DNA from: Actinostola sp. cb2023
Taxonomy: Eukaryota > Cnidaria > Anthozoa > Actiniaria > Actinostolidae
Assembly (NCBI GenBank): GCA_033675265.1
Contig: JAUJYZ010001058.1
Span: 533,501 to 597,500, forward strand
Direction of reading: 5' to 3'
Length of the DNA stretch: 64,000 nt
Part shown: piece after piece, positions 1 to 11,000 of the stretch
How positions within the stretch are numbered: position 1 is the stretch's first letter
Layout of the letters: each line of letters begins with the position of its first letter
Translations under genes and position numbers: made by a program
Notes under the pieces: model-generated
What the model was told of the DNA's origin: nothing
Databases searched by the model: none
The model's input: only the letters and a program-made list of their open reading frames with translations

Positions 1-2024
1 AAGGGAGCTCAAGCACCAGGACTATTATGGCCCTGCTTGTCAAATGACCCATGTTTTTTAATTTCTCATGGTGTAATTAGAGTAATAGATGGTAGTTATA
101 GAGATGTTCCCTGGTACGTCCTTGATGCTCAAGCTCCCTAAAACTAAAACCTTACACTCACCATTAGTATAACTTGTAAGAGGCATCCTTTGATTGGATT
201 TGGAAGGACAAATCATCTGGTTAGTAAGTAAAGAAAACAGATTGAGCTTGAATAGTTTGGGTACCACATCGCTGAGGGAGGAGATTTGGTTACCACATCG
301 CTACTTCAGGGAGGTTCGAGTACCACATCACTGCCTCAGGGAGGGAGGAGTGGAACAAATGTTTCAGACAAATGCCTCGATTTGACATCACATAAGCAGC
401 TCGTACAGGACGTACAAGACTACAGAATGATTTCAGTCTCGTCATCTTTTTATCATCACCAACACAGTGTTCCATTATGCCCCCATTCCCTTAACAATAA
501 CTTTTACTTCCAAAGCAGATTTAAGATAGCAGTTTCCATATAAATATCTTTATAATACATAGATTAACCTTTATGCTTGGTTTCTTTCTATCTAAATGGA
601 ATCATTTTAGCCAATTAGGATCCGGCATCTTATAAAGTTATATCGGCACTCTAAATCTACAAATCTTATTCTCGGCTATCGCAATCATATTTGAAAACAA
701 ATAGTTTTAAATTTCTACCTGTAAGCTAATACACTGAAATACAAATAAAGGTTTTTAACTCATTTAGTTTGGTTGGAGTTTTAGATCAGGCCACGTGCTA
801 GCTCGGTTGGTATCTCACTTGAACACTTACATTTCGCTATTTTTTCCTCAATTTAGCAACAAATTCGCACAACACAACTTAAGAACATTTGTAGTTCATC
901 TTTTAGAAGTTATTTCAGGGTAATTAACTAGAGTTTAGCGCAATTTCTGGCTGTTTTAGCGGCATTAACCTACCTTTCTTTAACAGCAACTTACAAAGAG
1001 GATGAACACGAGGCACGCTGCAGATTATATACTCCATGTCACGTGATTTATATTCGCATCTTGATTGGTTTATTTCGATTGGCAAAGAACGCCTAGTCGA
1101 TATCATCAACTGATGGATTGGTGCTGACCAAGAGGAACGTGGGAACCACCAGCGGTGGACTACTGGAGCCGGGTACTGGAGGGCTGGAAGTTTAGCGTAG
1201 AATGCTATTTTGTAAGACTTGTAAAGGGTCATGGAACTGTGTCATTGAAAGAAGAACCACTGAAAATTGGGCCAATCAGAGCTCAGCCATATTTTCATTC
1301 ATTAACGAGCCCGCGCCGAAGAGCACCGCTGGATTCTCGAGCATGCCGGGGAATAACGCGGCATTAGACTTGGGCCGCTTCAGTGCAAAATAACACTAAA
1401 TCCCTGTAGTGCGTGGCAACCCTTTCAACATAAACTCTGCTACTGTCCCCGACTCATGGCACATACGTCACTGATGAGGCACCGGTAACACTCAATCTCG
1501 CAGTCGGGAGAATCGCGATCGCAGGCAATCATTTCACCAAATTCCTCTTCAACCAGTACCGCGGGGGCAGTTGTCCCCCCCCCCCCCGTTAGCAAGGCGA
1601 AAAAGATAACAAAAAGTACTGAGAACTGTACTATTTTTATTTATTTTTTGCTGTTACTTCTTCTCCCAGCCTAGCGCCTAGTCTCCCTCTGCCAGTAACA
1701 CAGGCAACCCAACGACACTTTTATAGAGAAAAACGAGCCTTACGAGACGCCTGCGGAGACTGCGGAGGAGGCTAACATTAGATAATGGTGTTTCCAGTTT
1801 GAACCAGCAGACAATTACAAATGATTTCCTCGTTTGCTTCCGTTTAAAACAACAAATCAGTTGGTGTTCATCGAGTGGCCAACGTTATGTTATGTGGAGT
1901 TCAATAACAGAATACGCTGACATTTACCAAGAAGAAATTGAAAGAAAAAGAGGAAGGAAACGAATTGAAAGTATTAGAGTGAATCCAATAAACCTGGGCA
2001 CTACTAATTAGCTGTCAGTGTTTA
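1..2024. other. No gene recognised; short repeats only
   Basis: No open frame longer than about 100 codons and no recognisable protein motif is seen on either strand. Around 265-350 a short degenerate tandem (GGTTACCACATCGCT-type units) is present. A C-homopolymer of about 14 bases lies near 1,578-1,590. At 800-822 a box A-like TAGCTCGGTTGG occurs without a matching box B, so I do not call a tRNA or SINE. The segment is probably intergenic. Confidence 0.5.
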
Positions 2025-2027
2025 TTA

Positions 2028-2818
2028 TGCACCTATCAATGTTAAGCCGGCGGGGGGGGAGGCCGGGCCTATGGCGGGGATTTGATTTTTCAAGAAATTT
2101 TCAGTCAAATTCCCTCCCCATGGGCTAAAAGGAAAGGTCAAATGTGGTAAAAAAATTGTATACCCAGGGCAAAATGTCCCTCATTTTGCGTCGAGAGATA
2201 TAGTTTGTATAAACCCATTTGTCAGTTTTGAAAAATACAACAAAACAAAAAAAGATCATCAAAACCCAAACTTCAGTTATTGAGGTCCACACTTGGACCT
2301 GATTGAGGTGTTCAAACCACATCAGTTTCACTTCTTCTCTTGTCAAAAGTACCATTCTTGATACTTCATCAATAATTTCATCGGAAGGAATACCCTTGTA
2401 CTGTTTTAATAAACCGATAGACTGTCACGAATTATCGTCATTCCAAACAAATCAATAAGTTACTTATGAAACTTGTTTGTCTTTAATGTAAGAGTAAAGT
2501 ACGGACATTTGACGTCGACTGAAATAACATTTGAGTATTTTTACTCACCGGCCTACGATACTCAATTAATAATACCATTCTTCTGCTGTGCTGTAAACTT
2601 GATCACGTGAGTCTGATCACGTACGTGTTGAAAGCATGCTTTGATCCGGCAGTTGTTTCGCCGCGGAAATTTTAATTTTACTTGTAATATTACTTTTCAA
2701 ATTTCCCCTACCCCGGGCAAGTGTTTAATCAAAATCCTAGCCCACGGATAGCACATCTAGTAAAATCCCCGCCATAGGCCCGGCCTCCCCCCCCGCCGGC
2801 TTAACATTGATAGGTGCA
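2028..2818. mobile_element. PIF/Harbinger-type non-autonomous element
   Basis: Near-perfect terminal inverted repeats of about 52 bp bound this 791 bp element. The left end begins TGCACCTATCAATGTTAAGC and the right end is its reverse complement. Both ends are flanked by the trinucleotide TTA (2,025-2,027 and 2,819-2,821), the 3 bp target duplication typical of PIF/Harbinger. There is no transposase frame inside, so it would be a MITE. It sits inside an older inverted repeat: the segment around 1,978-2,005 is matched in reverse complement at about 2,873-2,902 (CCAATAAACCTGGGCA). Confidence 0.7.
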
Positions 2819-2903
2819 TTAGATGCAAAGAAACAAAAGTGTCCGTCTAATAGTGTGTATTGGTGTAGTTAGAAATGCCCAGGTTTATTGGAATCGCTCT
2901 AAA

Positions 2904-4200
2904 GTACGAAAGAAAAAGAAAGAAAGAAGAACAATCTAGGTAAATGTAAGATATAAAAAACAATCGGCAAAAATGCAAATTTATTTTCCTTTTTTGGCCT
3001 GCAATAAATAAGTTTAAATTTAAACTATATAAACAGGTTCATCATGAATGTGTGCTTACAAATGTACAACTATCAATTTCTTCACACTAAAATAATAAAT
3101 ATTGCACGTACGATAAAATGGTGACTAGTAATAACTGTCAATAAACTCTTCCACGAGTTATTTCTGATAAATTCACTAAAATCGGGTTTTCGATTTAGTG
3201 AAACGAACGAGAACACAAATGCTGTTCTTTATGAAGTATCAAAATCGCAAGGTACGTTAAAAACATTGAAAATCGTACGTGTATATATTAGCTATTGTAA
3301 ATCTATTGGGGTAGAAAGCCTGAGATCTAACTCTTTGGATAAGCAAAAATATAAATTTATTTCTAAAATTAAATTTTGAACTCCTTTTTGGGTGCAGAAG
3401 CAATGTACCTGACTTGTACCCAGTCATCTCTTAGCAAAGAAGAGGCGGGAAGACTGGGACAAAAGAGGGGCGTCGCGCTCACTTTAAGAAACGAGTGGGG
3501 ACGAGTCACGCAATGCTAAGCACTGAAACGTTTAATTTTATGCCTTTTCCTAGACCACAAGGGACTTGGCCCTTCTTGGCCCAAGAGGTCCCTCCTTCGT
3601 CACTAGTCTCCTCCCAAAAAAAAGGCAGGAGAGTTTGCTGGCCAAGGCTTGTTTTAGTAAAAGGGTTGGTCGCCCACGAAAGTATAAACTAGAAAGCACG
3701 TTTGATCTAGTAATAATCTAGTCTACATTGACGTATAGTAAGAAAACCATCCAAATATCATATTCGTCAGATTGGATGTTCTTTGTAACTTTTCTCTTTG
3801 ATGTTTTATGAAAGACTGAGCTTGTAACAATAACCATAAAGGGGGGAATGAGCAGTTGTATACAAATAAATTATACCAATTAGTCCCAATTTCTTCTCTA
3901 CTACAAAGGAAAGAGAATAATCTGGGTTCGAGGTTGGTATATTTTCGTACCCAGGCCCTTCTCATATGAACATTTGACTTATTCATTATAGGAATGGGTC
4001 TGAGCACGAGAGTTAGTAATACACACAGCACTGACATCTGAAGCGCGGCGTCTAGTGCCAGCCGACCAGAATAAGAAGATCACGTGATTATTAGACATCG
4101 CGTCCGAGCGGTAACTGGGGCATAGTACCGTGACTGACATTTGAGTGATGACGTAATCTTACATACTCACAATTTTGATTCAGTCACGATGAATTGATAT
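2904..4200. other. Intergenic, downstream of the SMCHD1-like gene
   Basis: AT-rich DNA with no gene I can support. Several small frames exist but show no motif. A segment near 3,900-3,960 (TCGTACCCAGGCCC) and another near 49,550 (GGCCTGGGTACGAG) look like fragments of one dispersed repeat in opposite orientations. Confidence 0.4.
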
Positions 4201-4206
4201 TTTAAT
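4201..4206 (-). terminator. Possible polyadenylation signal of the SMCHD1-like gene
   Basis: On the minus strand this reads ATTAAA, the commonest variant poly(A) signal, about 63 nt after the TAA stop at 4,269-4,271. No canonical AATAAA was seen closer. Assignment is by position only. Confidence 0.4.
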
Positions 4207-4268
4207 GAGCCAATCACATTCGTTAATTATTATCACGTGATCATCTCATCTTAGCCAATCACATTACA

Positions 4269-5032
4269 TTACCGACGCTTGCGCTTATCGGGTGATTCCG
4301 CAGTGTTACTTTGGGAAGGAGGGGATCTAAGCTTACGCAGCTCTCTCTCAAGGCTCGTTATCTGAGGCGATAGCATATGCCGCTGCTCCTTCAGTTCGTC
4401 GTCCTTCTTTTTCACCAATTCCAATGCCTTCTCAAATTCCTCGACGCTCTTGTCTAATTCCTCTAAATACGCGAAGCTGTTCTGAAGCTCTCTGTTTTCA
4501 GGATGTTGCGAGGGCGGAAGTGATCCAAATGTGAACTTCAAGTCGTTGAGACTCTTGGGACATCTACGCTTGGGGTCCATGAGACCATCACTGGCTATCA
4601 CGTGACCATCACGTGTTAATATGGTTGGACAGGGGTAACGCATCTGGACCAAGTGTTGTCGGTATACCTGTGCCGACTCGAGGTCCTGTATGACCATAGT
4701 CTTAGACAGCAAAGACCAGTATAACGTACTTCTAAGGTAACCATTAGCGGACGAGAACTCTAGAAGGTTGATAGCGAATTGAATGGTGCTTTTGAAGTTA
4801 TTAGGTGGACGTGGAAACTCGAGGGGAAGGTATTTACCATCTTGGCCATCGAAGTCTTTCTTTGAAAAGGCCAAGAGCGTTGATTCGCAGTACGCAGAAA
4901 AATCAAGGTCGTAGACTTTCCTTTGTTTGTCGATAGATGTTGTCAAACACACTCCCATCTTGGATTGTAAGTACCATGACAACAGGCGAGCTATGTCAGG
5001 ATCTGATATGTAGGCTAACTCGGCAACTATAC
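4269..5032 (-). CDS. SMCHD1: SMCHD1 exon 28: SMC hinge and C terminus
   Basis: The last 254 codons. GIVAELAYISDPDIARLLSW and CPTILTRDGHVIASDG are diagnostic for the SMCHD1 hinge (vertebrate VISWHLASDMDCVVT and CPTLLTRDGDRI). The hinge mediates homodimerisation and nucleic-acid binding in vertebrates. A second coiled coil (EELDKSVEEFEKALELVKKK) and a basic tail ending DKRKRR, a possible nuclear localisation signal, follow. The stop is TAA at 4,269-4,271. Confidence 0.92.
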
Positions 5033-8000
5033 CTAGTTACAAACACATTGGTAAGTACCATGACAACAGGCGAGCTATGTCAGGATCTGATATGTAGGCT
5101 AACTCGGCAACTATACCTAGTTACAAACACATTGGTAAGTACCATGACAACAGGCGAGCTATGTCAGGATCTGATATGTAGGCTAACTCGGCAACTATAC
5201 CTAGTTACAAACACATTGGTAAGTACCATGACAACAGGCGAGCTATGTCAGGATCTGATATGTAGGCTAACTCGGCAACTATACCTAGTTACAAACACAT
5301 TGGTAAGTACCATGACAACAGGCGAAATGCCAGGATCTGATATGTAGGCTAACTCGGCAACTATACCTAGTTACAAACACATTGGTAAGTACCATGACAA
5401 CAGGCGAGCTATGTCAGGATCTGATATGTAGGCTAACTCGGCAACTATACCTAGTTACAAACACATTGGTAAGTACCATGACAACAGGCGAGCTATGTCA
5501 GGATCTGATGTGTAGACTCGGCAACTATACCTAGTTACAAACACATTGGTAAGTACCATGACAACAGGCGAGCTATGTCAGGATCTGATATGTAGGCTAA
5601 CTCGGGATTGGTAAGTACCATGACAACAGGCGAGCTATGAGGATCTGATATGTAATGGACTCGGCAACTATACCTAGACACATTGGTAAGGTTACAATTC
5701 TGTAAGTGAAACGATGGTGAGGTACAGAGAAGGATGCAAGAAAGAGAGCACTATGGGAGAGTGGGAGGGAGTGGGAGGGATTGTGAGAGAAAATGTGAGC
5801 GAGAGTGGGAGGGAATGGGAGGGAGAGTGGGAGGGAGAGTTGGAGGGAGAGTGTGAGGGAATGGGAGGGAGAGTGTGAGGGAATGGGAGGGAGAGTGTGA
5901 GGGAATGGGAGGGAGAGTGCGAGGGAATGGGAGGGAGAGTGCGAATGAAGGGAGGGAGAGTGAGGGAGAGAATGGGAGGGAGAGTGTGAGGGAATGGGAG
6001 GGAGAGTGTGAGGGAGAGTGTGAGGGAATGGGAGGGAGAGGGAGAGTGTGAGGGAGAGTGGGAGGGAGAGTGGGAGGGAGAGTGTGAGGGAATGGGAGGG
6101 AGAGTGGGAGGGAGAATGTGAGGGAATGGGAGGGAATGGGAGGGAGAGTGGGAGGGAGAGTGGGAGGGAGAGTGGGAGGGAGAGTCTTACTTGGTGTAGA
6201 AAATAAATAAGCAAACATCAATATTACCCACGCTCCTTTTCGGTCAGGTTGCGCAGAGTACGCACATTACAATGAAATGATTCGTGTTCACAAACCTTTG
6301 ATGTATTGTCGTATTCTGTCGGGAGGGAAGCCACGTTGTATGGTAGGCTTTCTGACGTTTCTCTCAGCACTATCCAGTGTAGATAGTCGCTTTCTCACGT
6401 CGTTCATACGCAATTTGACCTCCGCTGACCGCGGCTCACCCTTGAACATATTTCTTACAGTGGCTACTTTACTGTTGACCTCCAGTTTACATTTGGAAAC
6501 TCTTTTCTTTGCATCTGCACTTTCGATCTCTTTATCGGTGATTTTCTTTTTCAGGGGGGCCAACTCTGCTTGGATTCGCTGCATGTGTTCATCTATGGAA
6601 GGGAACAAGTTACTTAATCAACATCATTGATTGGTAACGATGATGGTGATGATGGTCATAGTGATGATGATGATGATAATAATAATAAATAGTTTTAGGA
6701 GTGCTACACAAAGTCTCAACGCTCTTACATAATACTGAGATGAAATAAGAAATGATGGTTGATGATGGTCGTGATGATGGTCGTAATGAAGATGATGTTC
6801 GTGATGATGGTCGTGATGATGATGTTCGTGATGATGAAGATGATGTTCGTGATGATGGTCGTGATGATGATGTTCGTGATGATGATGGTCGTAATGATGA
6901 TGATGGTCGTAATGAAGATGATGTTCGTGATGATGATCGTGATGATGATGTTCGTGATGATGATGATGGTCGTAATGATGATGATGGTCGTAATGAAGAT
7001 GATGTTCGTGATGATGATCGTGATGATGATGTTCGTGATGAGGATGATGGTCGTAATGATGATGTTCGTGATGATGATGATGTTCGTGATGATGGTCGTG
7101 ATGATGATGTTCGTAATGATGATGATGGTCGTAATGATGATGATGGTCGTGATGATGATGATGGTCGTGATGATGATCATGGTCGTAATGATGATGATGG
7201 TCGTAATGATGATGCTGGTCGTAATGATGATGATGGTCGTAATGATGATGATGGTCGTGATGATGATGGTCGTAATGATGATTATGACCGCAATGATGAT
7301 GATGGTCGTAATGATGATGGTCGTAATGATGATGCTGGTCGTAATGATGATGATGGTCGTAATGAAGATGATGTTCGTGATGATGGTCGTGATGATGATG
7401 ATGGTCGTAATGATGATCATGGTCGTAATGATGATCATGGTCGTAATGATGATGCTGGTCGTAATGATGATGATGGTCGTTATGATGATGATCGTAATGA
7501 TGATGGTCGTGATGATGATGATCGTGATGATGATGGTCGTAATGATGATGTTCGTGATGATGATGTTCGTGATGATGATGATGGTGATAGTCTATATTCT
7601 GTAATCCATAGATGGAAACCATGGTAACTACATGGTTACTATAGGAACACCCACCTGTACTAAATGCAAACTTGATACAGCAAGGTTCCAGTCCTTGCGC
7701 CGAAAATACCAGCAAGTACTCCCCGATATAGTTACCAACACGGGATTTGAGTAGCAACCGGGGTACCCGGGATTTTCCATGGTCTACATTGATTTTTATT
7801 GGATGGTTTTCTAAGGAAGGCACTATCACTCCTTCTGGTACAGGACCAGACGGCCAAAAGATGGATACATCAACATTAGTTGATGCATTAGCTACGTTGC
7901 CATGGACATCAAGGATTAGTAGCTCCACTGTTTCGCTGCAACGACAGATGTGGGATAATGGAGTTATTCTACAACTACCAGAATGCTTTGGGAATTTTCT

Positions 8001-11000
8001 TTCTTATTCACATTTTATTCGAATCCCTCGTAGGAATAGTAAGACAATTGTTGCTAATACCTAACAAGAGGCAAAGCATTCTGGTAGTTGTGAGACATAA
8101 TTATGCAAACAAACGGCCAAAAGCGAATTATGTGCTATACATAGGAAAAGTCACTAAACTGGTTGAAAAATAGTGTATGAACGAACTCCTGTCAGACCTG
8201 CTATGAAGTGGGACTAAACAGGACTATCACTAGGACCCTGCAACGAACTCCTGTCAGACCTGCTATGAAGTGGGACTAAACAGGACTAACACTAGGATCC
8301 TGCAACGAACTCCTGTCAGACCTGCTATGAAGTGGGACTAAACAGGACTATCACTAGGACCCTGCAACGAACTCCTGTCAGACCTGCTATGAAGTGGGAC
8401 TAAACAGGACTATCACTAGGACCCTGCAACGAACTCCTGTCAGACCTGCTATGAAGTGGGACTAAACAGGACTAACACTAGGACCCTGCAACGAACTCCT
8501 GTCAGACCTGCTATGAAGTGGGACTAAACAGACTATCACTAGGACCCTGCAACGAACTCCTGTCAGACCTGCTATGAAGTGGGACTAAACAGGACTATCA
8601 CTAGGACCCTGCAACGAACTCCTGTCAGACCTGCTATGAAGTGGCACTAAACAGGACTATCACTAGGACCCTGCAACGAACTCCTGTCAGACCTGCTATG
8701 AAGTGGCACTAAACAGGACTATCACTAGGACCCTGCAACGAACTCCTGTCAGACCTGCTATGAAGTGGCACTAAACAGGACTATCACTAGGACCCTGCAA
8801 CGAACTCCTGTCAGACCTGCTATGAAGTGGGACTAAACAGGACTATCACTAGGACCCTGCTTACGGACGGACAACAGAACCTTGACTATCGCGAAAAGAT
8901 TTTTATTATCTACGTTTCTGCTCAGCCTGTCTGTTCCATCGACGCCAATGTATTATATGGTAGGTCCCATGTATGACAGACAGACAGAAACAGAGGAAAC
9001 AAAAGGAAACTAAGAAACAAAGATGAGGATTCTCGGAACAAAACATACTTTTTCCCTGAACGCGGTAGAATCGTTCGTCCTCGTGGTTCTGCAGTGCTCG
9101 ATGCAGTGACAACGCCAGCATTCTCAGATGGGAACTTCACAGATATTTCCTTGGGTGGACCTAAGTAGACATTAATAACTCTAGTGACTACACGTTGTGA
9201 TACCTGTGGCGTAGTTCACGGGATAGCTCACACGCAGTCACACATACAGTGGCTAAAAAAATCACGCAACGCGCAGCGCATAACGGTCAGTCGTTATTTT
9301 CGCGCGCAATGACTCAACTAGTTCTCAGTTACAAAGACGCGCTTAATATCACCTGGTTACCTGGCAATACAGAGAACTTCAACGGCGCACTAAACGTCAC
9401 GTGCTCAGTACGAAGAAGTACCGATTTGAGTCGTTCTCTGTATTCTGTAAACTGACACGTGACACTCCAGTTTCCCGCTTGCTCCAAGAACTTGGTGGCC
9501 AGCGGTAGGTAGGTTATCCCTTCTCTGTTCTGAGTGGGTTTCCGGTACACGGCTGACCCAGCAATGACATTACCATCAGGGGGGGTCAGGCCAATGCTTA
9601 GATGACCAACAGCATCCACTCGAACACCATCTTCAGTCTGACAGTCGATCTAATAACAAATATACATTAGTAATCAGTGTAAGTAAGCAGTGACTTACAG
9701 TAATGAGAGTTTATCACATAATTTCAAAACTCACAGGACAAAAAAATGATTATCATAGCTGGAAAGAGCTCGTTGAAATTAGTAAAAATGTGAAGTTTGG
9801 AAAAGATCGCTCCACAAATTGCGAAGATATGAATTTTCAAAAATCGAAATTTTGTATGAAAACCTTTGTTGGAGGCAAGAGTTGCCTCCAAGCCGTAATT
9901 TCCAAAGGTTTTCATACAAAATTTCGATTTATGAAAATTCATATCTTCGCAATTTGTGGAGCGATCTTTTCCAAACTTCACATTTTTACTAATTTCAACG
10001 AGCTCTTTCCAGCTATGATAATCATTTTTTGTCCTATGAGTTTTGAAATTACACGATAAACCCTCATTGAGAATTCTATCTATTGGTTACCTTCAAAGTA
10101 GGAAAGTTTGAAGTGGTCCGAATAGTGCTGTCTTCACTTCTGATCGTAAGATCTGTGACACGATTACTTGACTCTACACTCACACGAATCAAGGCAGGCT
10201 GAAAAATATAGTCAAACCTTGTAGTGAGCAGAACAACTGGCTCGTAAGAATTAGTCAAGTTAGAGGGAATGCAGAGAACTAAGTTATAAGATAAAAAAAT
10301 CATTGTAAAAAATATATTTGATGTAAATCTAGAATAATATTTGTAATGTATAATAAAGTTTGTTATTTAAAAAAAAAAGAAGAAAAAAAAAAGACAACTA
10401 AGTTAGATTGAATCAATATCATGTATCTGCACCTCTGCAATTTGTCGCGCGCAATATTGCAGAAGTAGGATCACACTGTACTTCGATAACCTTGGCCACA
10501 ACACAACAATTGCAGGGGTGGACACATGCAGCAGTCATATAGCCAGGGATATTGCACGCAATATTGCAGAAGTAGGATCATCACTGTACTCGATAACTTC
10601 GATAACCTTGGCCACAACAATTGCATTGCACGCAATATTGGAAGTGGACACATGCAGCAGTCATATAGCCAGGGATATTGCACGCAATATTGCAGAAGTA
10701 GGATCATCACACTGTACTTCGATAACCTTGGCCACAACAATTGCAGGGGTGGACACATGCAGCAGTCATATAGTCAGGGATATTGTCCGCGATGCTACGC
10801 CGTGTATCTGTACCTGTATCACTCATTCCTAACCGTCTTCGATAACGTAGCATGAATTAAGATACACGAGACATTACCTGCAGACTTTTATGATCTGAGC
10901 TCGATATCTTCATCTTCACTTGCAGGTCAGGTTTGGCTGTACATTGAATAACGTTAGCCGCAAAGATATTGTCCCTGCCCCCGTGTATCTGTCGTCTTCT

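Noticed and set aside
5597..6221. Pro/Leu/Ser-rich minus-strand frames of 156-205 codons
   Set aside because: Purine-rich minisatellite translated on the opposite strand, inside the last SMCHD1 intron.
6752..7627. Plus-strand Asp/Arg-rich and Met/Val-rich frames
   Set aside because: Shadows of the same triplet microsatellite.
6624..7928. 434-codon minus-strand frame rich in His
   Set aside because: Its first ~90 codons are real SMCHD1 exon 26, but the His-rich remainder is the intronic GAT microsatellite read through the donor site; kept only as an intron-retention finding.
8178..8860. Regular repeat resembling a CRISPR array
   Set aside because: Units are head-to-tail without unique spacers, in an animal gene; a minisatellite. 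The same applies to the other arrays.
9703..10059. 118-codon plus-strand and 85-codon minus-strand frames with the same peptide
   Set aside because: Both are arms of one palindrome; no independent evidence of coding.
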